A stretch of 64,000 bases of DNA from Sepiola atlantica. Taxonomy: Eukaryota; Mollusca; Cephalopoda; Sepiida; Sepiolidae. The notes beneath the pieces are model-generated. The model was not told the origin of the DNA. It saw only the letters and a program-made list of their open reading frames with translations, and did no database searches. Of the stretch, positions 1 through 11,102 are shown piece by piece. The translations under genes were made by a program, and so were the position numbers. Location of the stretch: contig OY744544.1 in assembly GCA_963556195.1 (NCBI GenBank), positions 41,602,288 to 41,666,287 on the forward strand. Direction: 5' to 3'. The number at the start of each line of letters is the position of its first letter. Positions within the stretch are counted from its first letter, which is position 1.

Positions 1-1
1 A

Positions 2-2380
2 CAGGCAGATACACAAAATGAGCTGAAGGAAAAAGTTACGGCCGCTATAGCTTCTGTAGAGGTAAATAGTGACGTTTCAAGTTCTTGGGATTCATTGCGC
101 AATGCTGTTTATGACTCGTCTGCTGAGGTTTTGGGCTTCCCTTTACGGAAACATCAAGACTGGTTTGATGAAAACAACACTGAAGTGCAGAAGCTTATCG
201 ACCAAATGCATATTTGCCACAAAACATGGCTCGAGGACAAAAATTCCACAGTGAAAAAGAAGGCGTATAGAGCTCACAAAGCACAAGTTCAGAAGGCACT
301 TAGGGCATTGAAAGAGGCTTGGTGGTCATCCAAGGCTGCGGAACTTCAGGACGCAGCCGACAGGAAGGATTCTAAGTCATTTTACTCTGGCCTGAAAGAG
401 GTGTTTGGTCCTCAAATGAATGGTTCTGCCCCAGTATTTGCTGATGATGGAGAAACACTGCTAACTGATAAATCTGCTATCCTTAAGCGCTGGAAGCAGC
501 ACTTTGAAACTGTCCTTAACTCTGCATCGGTGACTGACGAAAACATCATTTCCTCTCTTCCGCAGCATCCCGAAATTCCGGAGCTGTCTTTTCCACCTAC
601 AGTTCAGGAAGTATCTCAAGCTAAAAAACAGCTATCGTCAGGGGCACCGGGCAGAGATTGCATCCCCATTGAGGTGTACAAACATGGCGGAAGAGCACTC
701 GAGGAAAAACTGACCATCTTGTTTGTGGAGATATGGAAGGTTGGTGGAGTCCCACAGGACTTTAAGGATAGTAATGTCAAGCATCTTTATAAGAGCAAGG
801 GAAGCAGGAATTCTTGCGATAATCATCGCGGGATATCTCTGCTTTCTGTTGCAGGTAAAATTCTTGCAAGGTTGATTCTGAACAGGATCATCAGACATCT
901 TATTGATGAGATTTACCCAGAGTCCCAATGTGGTTTTCGCTCTGGTCGAGGTACAATCGACATGGTGTTTGCCCTTCGTCAAGTTGCTGAAAAAGTTCGT
1001 GAAAAAAATCGGGAACTGTACATGGTTTTTATTGATTTGACAAAAGCATTCGATACGGTCAGTCGCGTAGCACTTTGGAAAGTTCTTCATAAGCTTGGAA
1101 TCCCCAACAACATGCTTGATGTCATAATCTCCTTTCATGAAGGGATGAAAGCACAGGTCGTTTCCAATGGGGAAACCTCAGAGCCTTTTGAAGTAACCAA
1201 CGGTACGAAACAGGGTTGTGTGATGGCACCTGTGCTGTTAGCATTGTTCTTCTCGGTGATGCTTCGGCACGCATTCGCTGATGAAAGCACAGGTGTTAAG
1301 TTTCAATTCCGAACCACAGGTGGGCTCTTTAACCATCAGCGTTTTAAAGCCAAAACCTTGGTTCGAGAAGCCATCATTCGGGACCTTCTCTTTGCAGATG
1401 ATGCTGCCCTGGTCGCGACTTCTTTTGAAGAAGCTCAGAATCTTTTGACAAAATTTTCAGGTGCATGTAGGGCCTTTGGTTTAACAATCAGTTTAAAGAA
1501 GACTGAGGTGGTCCATCAACCATGCCCTACCCCTAAACAAGTTCAAGGAGTGAAACAAAATCAGCCTGTCCATGAATTTCCATTAGAAAAACTCAAAGTG
1601 GATGGCAGACCAATGAACTATGTCAAAAACTTTACCTACCTAGGTAGCAAAGTTAATTCTGCTGCTTCACTTGATGATGAAATCATAAACCGAATTGCAA
1701 AAGCGGCAAATGCCTTCGGAAAGCTGAAACATCGTCTTTGGAGTAGCAGAGGCATTAGGTTGAAGACAAAAATCAATGTGTATAGGGCTGTAATATTGAC
1801 AGGTCTTCTCTATGGATGTGAGGCGTGGACGCCTTACCGGCATCACATTCGCCAATTGGATGTGTTCCACAGGAGCTGCCTTAGGACCATATGTGGACTT
1901 AGTTTGAAGGACAAAGTCGCTAACATCGATCTTTACAACAGATGCCATATTGGTGGAATTGAAAGTTTCCTGTTGCAGTCTCAATTGCGATGGGCTGGTC
2001 ATGTAGCAAGAATGGACGAAGGGAGGATACCTAAAGCACTGATGTACAGTCAGTTAGCTTGTGGTAACAGGAATGCTGGTCGGCCCTTGCTGAGGTACAA
2101 GGATAAATTGAAAGATGCGCTGACGGCAATTGGAGTACCCCCCAAAAACTTTGAAGACTGTACAAAAGACAGGAAGACATGGCGAGCAGCTTGTTGCATT
2201 GGACTGGAGAGATTCAACGAGACCTGTGTGGATAATATGAGAACTGCCAGAGTTAGGCGAAAAGCTAGAGAGAGTGCTCCACACCTGGCATCCGATTACT
2301 CACACTCTTGCACTGTCTGCGGCTTTCCTTGCAAGTCTCTTGCCGGACTCAGGTGTCATGAACGATCTAAACACAAATGA
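2..2380 (+). CDS. LINE reverse transcriptase, partial (open at left edge)
   Basis: The frame is open from base 2 to a TGA at 2378-2380, about 792 codons, so the true start and any upstream endonuclease lie outside the window. Non-LTR retrotransposon RT signatures are in order: a palm block GFRSGRGTIDM near base 930, motif A FIDLTKAFDTVS near 1030, TNGTKQGCVMAP near 1196, and the catalytic FADDAALVA near 1393. The thumb-like segment with TYLGSKV follows near 1636. The C-terminus carries a single zinc finger, C-x2-C-x12-H-x4-H, near 2309-2374. The element would nick DNA and reverse-transcribe its own RNA in the nucleus. No stop or frameshift is seen, so this may be a young insertion. The clade is not assigned; an endonuclease upstream would settle it. 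Confidence 0.9.
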   Translation, partial: QADTQNELKEKVTAAIASVEVNSDVSSSWDSLRNAVYDSSAEVLGFPLRKHQDWFDENNTEVQKLIDQMHICHKTWLEDKNSTVKKKAYRAHKAQVQKALRALKEAWWSSKAAELQDAADRKDSKSFYSGLKEVFGPQMNGSAPVFADDGETLLTDKSAILKRWKQHFETVLNSASVTDENIISSLPQHPEIPELSFPPTVQEVSQAKKQLSSGAPGRDCIPIEVYKHGGRALEEKLTILFVEIWKVGGVPQDFKDSNVKHLYKSKGSRNSCDNHRGISLLSVAGKILARLILNRIIRHLIDEIYPESQCGFRSGRGTIDMVFALRQVAEKVREKNRELYMVFIDLTKAFDTVSRVALWKVLHKLGIPNNMLDVIISFHEGMKAQVVSNGETSEPFEVTNGTKQGCVMAPVLLALFFSVMLRHAFADESTGVKFQFRTTGGLFNHQRFKAKTLVREAIIRDLLFADDAALVATSFEEAQNLLTKFSGACRAFGLTISLKKTEVVHQPCPTPKQVQGVKQNQPVHEFPLEKLKVDGRPMNYVKNFTYLGSKVNSAASLDDEIINRIAKAANAFGKLKHRLWSSRGIRLKTKINVYRAVILTGLLYGCEAWTPYRHHIRQLDVFHRSCLRTICGLSLKDKVANIDLYNRCHIGGIESFLLQSQLRWAGHVARMDEGRIPKALMYSQLACGNRNAGRPLLRYKDKLKDALTAIGVPPKNFEDCTKDRKTWRAACCIGLERFNETCVDNMRTARVRRKARESAPHLASDYSHSCTVCGFPCKSLAGLRCHERSKHK

Positions 2381-2495
2381 AAGTTGTTGGAACCTCATAC
2401 GTCGCAATCGACGGGAGAGTCCATCATCATATATATGTATATATATATATGTATATATATATGTACATATATATGTATATATATATATATGTGTA
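2381..2495 (+). repeat. LINE 3' UTR and TA/TG-rich tail
   Basis: A short 3' UTR of about 50 bases after the LINE stop codon runs into ATCATCAT and then an imperfect (TA)n tract broken by TG and CA steps. Ending in a simple repeat rather than poly(A) is common in some LINE clades. Whether the TA tract belongs to the element or is the target cannot be told. Confidence 0.55.
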
Positions 2496-2804
2496 ACATT
2501 GATACGAATTTAAAGATAAGTTATGTATCCTTAAATAATAATCTATCGTGATAATATCTTGAGAGGCAAAGGGGATGTTTTTAGCCAAAAGTGGGAGAAA
2601 CACCTTGCTGAACATATCAGGATAGATAGAAAAAGCTTAAATGTTACTGGTAATATTTACAGTTACCGAGTTTTATCATATGATAAAAAGAGTTTTTCTT
2701 TGAAACTCCATGGAGTAAGGATAATGAAAGTCCTTGCTTTTGAACTTCTGATGACATGATAAATAGTGTATGTATACAATTTTTTATTTTCATCTTTCAT
2801 CTTC

Positions 2805-2807
<3 letters not shown>
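2496..2807. other. AT-rich spacer
   Basis: No gene, RNA or recognised repeat is seen between the LINE tail and the next TA array. Confidence 0.6.

Positions 2808-2866
<59 letters not shown>
2808..2866. repeat. (TA)n microsatellite
   Basis: An uninterrupted TA dinucleotide array of about 58 bp, self-complementary on both strands. It lies about 80 bp left of a fold-back element. Confidence 0.97.
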
Positions 2867-2867
<1 letters not shown>

Positions 2868-2945
2868 TGATCAAGTTCAAATATCTTAACAATATGAACA
2901 TAAACAAATATTTTCAAACGTGCTCAATACCAACAAGTAGAGCAT

Positions 2946-3198
2946 TTATAAAATTACATACACAATATTATAGTCTTAGGTCAATCAAACCAGCGTTTCG
3001 ATTCTACCACATCTTTTCAAAGACTGAATAAGAATAAAAAGTAAAAATTGAGAATCCCGCATTGAGATATGGGAGGGGACTGGGGGTTCATGAGTGAAGA
3101 TTCTCAATTTTTACTTTTTATTTTTATTCAGTCTTTGAAAAGATGTGATAGCATCGAAACGTTGCTTTGATTGACGTAATACTGTAATATTGTTTATG

Positions 3199-3205
<7 letters not shown>
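2946..3205. repeat. Fold-back (inverted repeat) element
   Basis: Bases 2946-3056 are almost the reverse complement of 3100-3205: arms of roughly 105-110 bp with a few mismatches, around a loop of about 43 bp. A TA array abuts the right arm and another lies just left. There is no ORF. This looks like a non-autonomous MITE-like or hairpin repeat; the superfamily is unknown. Confidence 0.88.

Positions 3206-3271
<66 letters not shown>
3203..3271. repeat. (TA)n microsatellite
   Basis: A pure TA array of about 69 bp directly following the fold-back element. Confidence 0.97.
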
Positions 3272-3274
<3 letters not shown>

Positions 3275-3782
3275 CAGCCAGCCAGCCAAATACTATCCAT
3301 TGATTTTGTTAATCTTTGTACTTCTGCAGTTTCACTCCGACAACGGCTCATCAGATAAACAGCTAAAATCTTGTTACGTTGATGATACACAGCAGTGTGT
3401 AGAGCTGACCTGTCTCTCTCTTTCTCCCAGTTCTTTTGTTGCAGCTGTATTCTTCATTTTCATTGTATCATTTCCTTGTAATAATTGAAGCAATAAAAAA
3501 CAACTTTATTATTTGCTCTTGGCATATTTGTTTATGGTTCTCACTTATTTATTTATTTTTTACAGCGAGTTCATCTGGATAGTTAGGTCTTTCCGGCCAT
3601 CCTCTCGCAGGTATAGTCGAAAACCCGAAAATTACGTTCCTTAACTTCGACGTTTGACACCTAAGAGACAGAATCTATCTGAATTATTTGCCATGTTGAC
3701 TTCCTACCATGACGCAATATCCTGTACACGTTAGTTTACTTTTCTTATTTAATCTAACTTCAGGTGGAAAATGCCGCTTTTA
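3272..3782. other. Non-coding spacer
   Basis: A 72-codon open frame begins inside the TA array's edge but resembles nothing known. A polyadenylation-like AATAAA is at 3492. No function is assigned. Confidence 0.5.
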
Positions 3783-3824
3783 ACACACACACACACACAC
3801 ACATACACACACACACACACACAC
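3783..3824. repeat. (CA)n microsatellite
   Basis: About 42 bp of CA repeats interrupted once by CATA. Confidence 0.95.
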
Positions 3825-4982
3825 GACCAACTAGAGCTACAGTTATAATTGATTCTCAGTGGTCGGAATTTCTTTAATAATATTTGCAACCTTAATATAA
3901 TTTCGTATACGAGAGATACTATAGACTAGTCCCCCGCCCCCTCCCCCGGCCGGAACCACCGGAAAAGATTAGCTGGGCAAGTGAATGACAATATGAAAGA
4001 CCGGCTAGGCCATTGTACTACACAGACCAGTGACGCCATGACGGTTGGTTGTTAGCTTTCTGCGTAGCCCGATAGCGATGGAGAAATTGGCGGCGGATGT
4101 ATCAAGTTTCCGGTAAAAGTGAGCTGAGGAACAGGCGAATTTGGCCAGTTTGGGTAGTCAGCTGAAAGTAACTGAGGAAAAATTAGACATATTGGGGTAG
4201 ATGACTGTATGGGGAGATGAGCTCGAGTGGACTATAGTGAATGATCACGACTGGTAGAACGATGAGAGACTTCAGAATAAGTCTCATCTGATAACCTGGA
4301 CTTGAGAGATCGGAAACTTAGCCCAGAAGTATAGACCCTAACGACGGTACCCCAACGACATACACACATACACCCGTCTTGTGTACAATGTCTACGCGTG
4401 TGTCTGCGTTGTTTCTTACTTTGTATGCAAATTGTGAACTATGATTCGCACTTGCTCGGCAACCGTCAATGCTAGAATCGACACGGATAGAATAAGAAAA
4501 TGAAGCAGAATAAAAACCACTGCATATGCGTTTGGGGATGGCGGTCAGTCGGGGGGAGGCATGTACGCAATTGTACATAAGTTTTAAATCGGTTTCAGAT
4601 CGGTATTTCATGACGGAAATTCTAATACTTCCTCTCATGTAAACCTGTTATATTCAAAATATGTACAGGTAAACTGACAAACACGAATAGTAGCACTGTA
4701 GTAAATAAATACGAATTTGAAACTATGTGTCTGAAACTTGGACTATTCAAACAATTCCTTGTCAATAAAATCCCAATGTTAAGCACAGTTTTTCATCTAC
4801 TTTGAATGGTCCAATAATAATTTGGTCAAAACTTCCAGCCTATAAAATCACATTGGCAACTCCTTGTCTTCTGGCTTCCTGGCCAAAAATTCACCAAACA
4901 TTGATGTTATTGCTTTTCTCATTTTCCTTTTCAAAACTCAATCATGTTCAAAAACAAAAGCAACTATTTTCCTCTGAAAAAC
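3825..4982. other. Spacer with a short GC-rich patch
   Basis: A C-rich then CCGG patch lies at about 3930-3962 in otherwise AT-rich DNA. A 106-codon minus-strand open frame (4318-4638) has no recognisable domain and is probably chance. No RNA gene is seen. Confidence 0.5.
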
Positions 4983-5224
4983 AACCATGAATAAATATTT
5001 AAAGATATAAAGAACTTGAAGCATAAAATCTTTAACCAAAATGACTGGGTTTAGTATTAAATAACCCGAAAAGGGTTGATATTCCGTAAAATAACCAAAT
5101 AAAACACCATAAATCAATATTTGAATAGATAAAAAACTTGAAGCATATTTATTTTCACCAAAATAACCGGATTCGGCATTAAATAAATCGAAAAGAGTTG
5201 ATATGCCGTAAAACAAAGCAACCA
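4983..5224. repeat. Two-copy tandem repeat, ~120-bp unit, dispersed family
   Basis: Bases 4983-5104 and 5105-5222 are imperfect direct copies (each has AACTTGAAGCATA, a GGTT- or CGGATT-like core, then a GTTGATAT..CCGTAAAA end). Related single units appear at 13310-13440, 12485-12545 and 19380-19440, so this is a dispersed family. The function is unknown. Confidence 0.75.
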
Positions 5225-5324
5225 AACTAAACCTTATTTTACTATATGCATATGTATATCAGATAAAATTTTGCCACGGGCAATGAAGTTGAAAGTAAGT
5301 TCTTGTTTAATCAAAAACTTATGG

Positions 5325-5600
5325 CCCTTGATTAGAAGAAAAATTAAGACCCATGATTAGAAAAATTGAAGACCCTTTATTAAAAAAACATAAGACCCTT
5401 GATTAGAAAAAAATTAAACCCTTGATTAGAAAAAAATTAAACCCTTGATTAGAAAAAACTTAAAGACCCTGATTAGAAAAAAAATTAAACCCTTGATTAG
5501 AAAAAAAATTAAGACCCTTGATTAGAAAAAAATGAAGGACCCTGATTAGAACAAAATTAAACCCTTGATTAGAAAAAAATTAAGACCCTTGATTAAAGAC
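5325..5600. repeat. Minisatellite, ~24-26-bp unit
   Basis: About ten degenerate copies of a unit of the form CCCTTGATTAGAAAAAAATT, with variable A-run length. Non-coding. Confidence 0.9.
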
Positions 5601-5834
5601 AAAGACACACCCAAATCAGTGAATTATCTGATCTTAATAACATTTTCAGTATTTATTAATAAATAAGTAAAGTGTTCGACCATAGTCGAGGGCTAACTTT
5701 TCATAAGCTACGTGACCGAGGGATAGGGAGAGCGTAACTCCTTTCCCAGAATTAATTCACTTGCTCTTAATCCTCGCCTTATAATGCTGAGTGTTTAGCA
5801 AGATGGAATCAAGTACCATTTCAAGTCTTTAGTA

Positions 5835-5910
5835 TAACTTGACCGAAGATTGAACCTTGGTCTTCCGGATCATTAGCGAACACACTGTCCATTATGCTAA
5901 ACAGGCCGGT
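5835..5910 (-). repeat. tRNA-like SINE head
   Basis: Read on the minus strand, an A-box-like TTTAGCATAATGGACAGTG is followed about 35 nt later by a B-box-like AAGGTTCAATC, the spacing of a tRNA gene or tRNA-derived SINE promoter. No clean cloverleaf or CCA-adjacent end is evident, so a decayed SINE head is favoured over a working tRNA gene. Confidence 0.55.
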
Positions 5911-6532
5911 GAATGTTAATATAAAGCATTAGTTTTATTTTTAAAAACTTATGGGCTTTAAATGACCTTAAAATCTATACGTTCTTTTTTAATAAAATAA
6001 ATGATTTAAATAAACATTCATTTATTACTTTATAAATACTGAACATTTAATTAAGATCAGAATATTCTCTGATTTTGTAGTGGATTTTTCTTTTCAATCA
6101 GGGGACTTAATTTTTTTGGGTTTAAAAACAAATAACTTTTACTTTCTTTGCCCGTTCCTCAATCAAAATCCTTCCTTTATTCTATCCATCAGGTTAATCC
6201 ACGCGATTAGTGCCTGGGAATTACTTTAAGAAACTCAACGTTTGCATATTTCTGAGCTCAATTTATCGTTTTAGAATATTGATTGTACTCAGAAGAGTGT
6301 GTGTATAATATTTGTTGCTCGATCGTTATTTGTGACGTATTTGACACATTTTTATTCTGAAACTTCTTACTTCGAACCTCTTCGAACATCTGATCAAGTA
6401 TTTTGTTTCGTTATAACTGACTTTAGTTACGTTCATCTCGAAGAGACAGGTTCTTTAAAAACCTTTATTTGCTTCTAGTTTTATAGTTATGTACATTTCC
6501 AACATTTATTTTGTCGTTCTCTGCAGCCCCTT
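5911..6532. other. AT-rich spacer before the 25-bp satellite
   Basis: No gene or recognised element. A short open frame begins at 6489 and runs into the satellite, but is open only because the satellite has no stop codons. Confidence 0.55.
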
Positions 6533-7587
6533 TCTCACAGAAGAGACGTTTCCTACCAAACACAGAAGAGACGTTTCCTACCAAACACAGAAGAGACGTT
6601 TCCTACCAAACACAGAAGAGACGTTTCCTACCAAACACAGAAGAGACGTTTCCTACCAAACACAGAAGAGACGTTTCCTACCAAACACAGAAGAGACGTT
6701 TCCTACCAAACACAGAAGAGACGTTTCCTACCAAACACAGAAGAGACATTTCCTACCAAACACAGAAGAGACGTTTCCTACCAAACACAGAAGAGACGTT
6801 TCCTACCAAACACAGAAGAGACGTTTCCTACCAAACACAGAAGAGACATTTCCTACCAAACACAGAAGAGACGTTTCCTACCAAACACAGAACAGACGTT
6901 TCCTACCAAACACAGAAGAGACGTTTCCTACAAAACACAGAAGAGACATTTCCTACCAAACACAGAAGAGACGTTTCCTACCAAACACAGAAGAGACGTT
7001 TCCTACCAAACACAGAAGAGACGTTTCCTACCAAACACAGAAGAGACATTTCCTACCAAACACAGAAGAGACGTTTCCTACCAAACACAGAAGAGACGTT
7101 TCCTACCAAACACAGAAGAGACATTTCCTACCAAACACAGAAGAGACATTTCCTACCAAACACAGAAGAGACGTTTCCTACCAAACACAGAAGAGACGTT
7201 TCCTACCAAACACAGAAGAGACATTTCCTACCAAACACAGAAGAGACGTTTCCTACCAAACACAGAAGAGACGTTTCCTACCAAACACAGAAGAGACGTT
7301 TCCTACCAAACACAGAAGAGACATTTCCTACCAAACACAGAAGAGACGTTTCCTACCAAACACAGAAGAGACGTTTCCTACCAAACACAGAAGAGACGTT
7401 TCCTACCAAACACAGAAGAGACGTTTCCTACCAAACACAGAAGAGACGTTTCCTACCAAACACAGAAGAGACGTTTCCAACCAAACACAGAAGAGACGTT
7501 TCCTACCAAACACAGAAGAGACGTTTCCTACCAAACACAGAAGAGACGTTTCCTACCAAACACAGAAGAGACGTTTCCTACCAAACA
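6533..7587. repeat. 25-bp satellite, 42 units, tetramer higher-order pattern
   Basis: Forty-two head-to-tail copies of a 25-bp unit (CACAGAAGAGACGTTTCCTA plus CCAAA) with almost no length variation. Eight units carry ACATTT instead of ACGTTT, at units 9, 13, 17, 21, 24, 25, 28 and 32, mostly every fourth unit. That implies amplification of a 100-bp block. Because 25 is not a multiple of 3 and the unit has no stop in any forward frame, open frames of over 360 codons encoding a 25-residue repeat (containing KRRFLPNTEETFPTKHRRDV) exist. This openness is a mathematical by-product unless expression is shown. Confidence 0.97.
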
Positions 7588-7904
7588 TGTTTTATAAATC
7601 ATTTGGTGTAACAACCGCCAGAACTGGTGCGAATAATCGTCCGACCTACGTCCGACATCGGAAAGGGAGCCGCTAAAAAAACTGAACGACGAATTTTAAC
7701 GAATCGAAAGCATCTGATCCGTATACTGGTATGGAGCAACGTTCGCTGTTTTTAGGCTGACCACAGCTTTTAGTGTGGTAGCCGAGCTGTGACTAGGTGG
7801 TCGCTATAAACGTATCGAACGTGCGTCGCCGAGGCGTTGAGCGACGAACCGATCACACGTCGAGTCCGTATACGGGAGACCACTAGAAAAAAATTGCTAG
7901 TCTT
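7588..7904. other. GC-richer structured segment
   Basis: This segment is less AT-rich than its surroundings. It has a nested hairpin: GACCAC (7759-7764) pairs with GTGGTC (7797-7802), and CACAGCT (7762-7768) with AGCTGTG (7785-7791). A second block, CGTCGCCGAGGCGTTGAGCG, lies near 7825. Not recognised as a known RNA. Confidence 0.4.
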
Positions 7905-8170
7905 TCTCTACTCTATCGATATTTCCATGGACAGTTCAAAACCCAACTTTAATCTCTGGTTACTCCTTGTAAAACTTTCAGAAAAAGTGCTGGTAATTTT
8001 ACCATAGCTGAAAAAAACGTTCCTTTCTTCCTTCGTGTACCCAACATCAAACAGAATTTCCAATTAACAGAGTTTCTTTTCTAGAACTTCCCATCTGTTG
8101 AACACATACCCACAGAACTGCTTCCATGAGGGCTACAACATGGTCATCTTCAAATCATAAACCGTCCTAA
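7905..8170 (+). pseudogene. LINE RT C-terminal relic (jockey/CR1-like)
   Basis: A decayed translation across frames resembles the post-RT tail of a molluscan jockey/CR1-like LINE: a 'NLWLLLVKL..' block, then a 'FFSRTSHLLNT' block (family form 'FFPRTAGLWNSL'), then 'GYNMVIFKS'. The same tail appears at 12045, 31540, 49235, 53525, 61395 and 63795. Stops and shifts abolish coding. 5' truncation is typical of such insertions. Confidence 0.6.
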
Positions 8171-9581
8171 TAATTTATAAAATCTTATTCATTATCATTC
8201 AAATAACAATCGATCCATCTCATTAACCTTTATCACCCAGTAGCGTTTAGCCTTACATTGGGACTCAGTAGTAAATAACAAAAATCTCAACGAAGTTATT
8301 TTGATATTTCCAATGTCTACATTTTTTTCTTAATAACTTTGCTATTTCTGTTTTTCTCAATTATAGATTACTAGCTGTCCCGACCCGTTGTTGCCCGGGA
8401 ATATTTGTATTTTATAGCTTTGTTTCGCAACCAATTTAATATTAATCATAAATATGTCTGTAAGGCAGACAAACAAAACTAATCGAAAGCAAAAAATTAT
8501 GAAGTCGCTAAGAAAAAGTCCATGATATCGTTCCAATGTTTTTCTTTCCCAAACAGAAAAAAACTTAATCAATCTACTTTAAAATAACTAAAAAAGAAGA
8601 AAAGAGAAAGTTTCGTCGCTTTTTTCTTATTTTCAAACAAACAAGAAACAACATTAATTCAATTAAATAAAAAAGAAAACAAAAATAATTTATTATTCAT
8701 CGCCAACATTATTTGAAGCAACTAAGAAAAGAAAAAAAAGGAAAAAATATTCGTGGTTTTTATTTTTATTGCATTGGAAAAGATCGAAATTGTGCATGCT
8801 TATCTACTATTAGGATATAAAAGTAATTTTAAGAAATAAATACTTTAATATCTATTTTAAAAATATAATTGTTCATCTGATGTGAGACGCAGATAGAGAA
8901 TGTAGAAATTATTTTTTATAAATTTCGTAATATTACATAATAAACGAAAACTGTCCCCAGTTTAATAAACTTCCGAGCCAGAATAAGTATTCTCTTAAAA
9001 TACTGAACCAAATTACATTTTTGTGCAAAGAACATGCTTCAAGAACAAAGATAAAGAAAGTGTTAGTCAGAATTAAATTTCGATTTGTAAGGTGCAATGC
9101 TATAGGAGTCTAAGTTAGAGAATCCGACGGACTTTTTGTTATGTATTAAACGGAGAAAAAAGTAGTTTATTATATTTTACCATTTTAAAACTAATATTAG
9201 TTCAATCTGCATAACTTCAAATTGTATTTTCTGTAATAATTCCAATAACTTTTATAAAACTTGTTGAAACCACCTGAAATTCTATCTGAAATGTTGTTTT
9301 CACGTCTAAATTGATGGTTTCGATTTTCATTAGCTTTTTAGAGCAAACCCGTGTTATTGAAGTTGATGTGATTTACATAATAACTTCAGACGGAGCGTGC
9401 GTCTGTACGTACCTGTGTGTTGTTATTAAATTAAGAATGTATCTTATGTTTTGGGTAAAGTGCAAACAATATAAATGCCGATCTAATCTAATAGACAGGT
9501 AATTAAGTATCCATAGTGACTGGAAATGTCTATACAGATTACCTGTATCTGTCTGCCCATCTTTATCCCCTCCTTCCTTCT
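8171..9581. other. AT-rich non-coding stretch
   Basis: No gene seen. At 8367-8400 a GC-rich motif (CTGTCCCGACCCGTTGTTGC then CCGGGAA) stands out in AT-rich DNA. It resembles conserved termini of dispersed elements in invertebrates, and may pair with the segment near 13080-13160 as the far end of the same decayed element. Confidence 0.4.
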
Positions 9582-9606
9582 ACACACACACACACACACA
9601 CACACA
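9582..9606. repeat. (CA)n microsatellite
   Basis: About 25 bp of CA repeats. Confidence 0.93.
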
Positions 9607-10735
9607 AGCACATTTATATCTATTCATATAAAGTCTGTGTATATACTCATGTATTTCTATGTATAGAATTCACTCCTCAGTTTTTAACTGATCATTATGA
9701 TATTGAGAGCGCATCTACTAAGCGTACTGATGGTAATGTAGGATATATTTCGTTTAATATAGGTGTATGCAAAGGGAGCAAAGAGCAGGACCTTCGTAAA
9801 ATGCAGACACCACCATTTTTGCGATTTTTTAACAATAGGTATTAGACATCAATTAATAAATATTCCCCAAATTGCAGTTTCTTTGGAATATTTTAAAGGA
9901 GGTTTTTGTAAGCATAATATGGTCATAACCTATTATTTAAAACTTCCAATATTTTAGATGTGCATTGAATTCGATTCATAGTAATTATACACAAATTAAG
10001 TAAAATTGCCTGAATTTCTTTTTAAGGTGACTTAAGGTTAAGCTTTAAATTGTAGACATTTTCTAGAATCAAATTATATAATGGATTTTCATCAAAACTG
10101 GAATAAGGATTCTAGACTTAAGGTTTAGTAGCATTATATCTTGATTCTAATCTTCATAAGGCCACATAGGAGTGGTATAACAATGTTCTGTTCCGGGAAT
10201 CCAGTTTACTCATTCCGGGTCGAGTATTCTTCTGGGATTTATATAAACGAATGTTTGTTTGTTTTTTATCTCTTTTGGGTATTCGTGCCTGATTCGTACT
10301 TCGAGTATACTTTATAGAAACAAAATAGCATTGAGGCTAACACAATCGTTGTCGTAGCATTTTATCTAAACACTGGAACCTAACTTTAGGATATACTAAG
10401 AGTAAGGTAAATATGTATATCTATGGCACTTTACACGCGAAATTAAGTTACATCTTTTAGCAAATACTTAATTTTTAATATAATTATCTGTAAATCTCAT
10501 AATTAAATTAGTTTAATCTCATAATTCAATAAGTTTAATTGAAAATCTACATTTAACAAATATACACCATTTTTGCTGTGAATATAAAAAAGCTGATTAG
10601 GTGTTTAAGGTAGGTAACATTTAATCTATTTTCGGTTCTTTAAATTGTGAATTATGGAGAAAAAAATTACTAATGAGTACCTCTTATTAAGGCTTACAGC
10701 CAATTGAGGATAAGTGTGAATGATATGGATTGATT
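9607..10735. other. AT-rich non-coding stretch
   Basis: No gene or recognised repeat. A 109-codon open frame (9516-9845) spans the CA repeat and is probably chance. Confidence 0.5.
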
Positions 10736-10890
10736 GACAGTTAAATGATAACGAATATTATGAGAGGGTTGAAAATCTCCACATTCTATCCACAAAAAAA
10801 GTCAACGGTCGACCAAGAAAACAGCAATTCTTCTCCATTTGTCAAAATCATCGCGCATGGTATGTGGGAACTAAATAAAAAGTAGGGGGA
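10736..10890 (+). repeat. Dispersed repeat, partner of 62280-62440 (inverted)
   Basis: This stretch matches the reverse complement of about 62280-62440. Translated, both give a shared short peptide pattern (N-D-x-E-Y-Y-x-R-x-E-N-L). They may be relics of a coding transposon segment or simply a dispersed repeat; the family is unknown. Confidence 0.6.
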
Positions 10891-11102
10891 AACGATAGTT
10901 ACTGACTTAATCATCAATACATTTTATTTGTTTAGTAATAAAAATCTATTTACAATATAATTTTGTCTTCTAATGAGACGTTTACTGATAAAAAAGAATA
11001 TTTTTTTATTATTTTAATTGCAGTTTTAGTTACAAAAATATTTCACGTGTTGAGTTTATGTGCAGAGGGGGGAGGGGGAAACCAGCATAGATGAGTACTC
11101 CT

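Noticed and set aside
638..1138. Minus-strand 166-codon ORF inside the LINE
   Set aside because: Shadow of the RT frame; no independent motif. Also true of 1667-2002 and 2054-2284.
5325..5600. CRISPR-like array
   Set aside because: Units are directly adjacent and degenerate, with no unique spacers. The organism is an animal. The same reasoning excludes the 6.5, 20.2, 28.5 and 57.6 kb arrays.
6489..7676. 395-codon and 366-codon ORFs encoding a 25-residue repeat protein
   Set aside because: Open only because the 25-bp unit lacks stops in every forward frame. The start and stop lie in unrelated flanks, and two frames encode the same repeat out of phase. Kept as a satellite.
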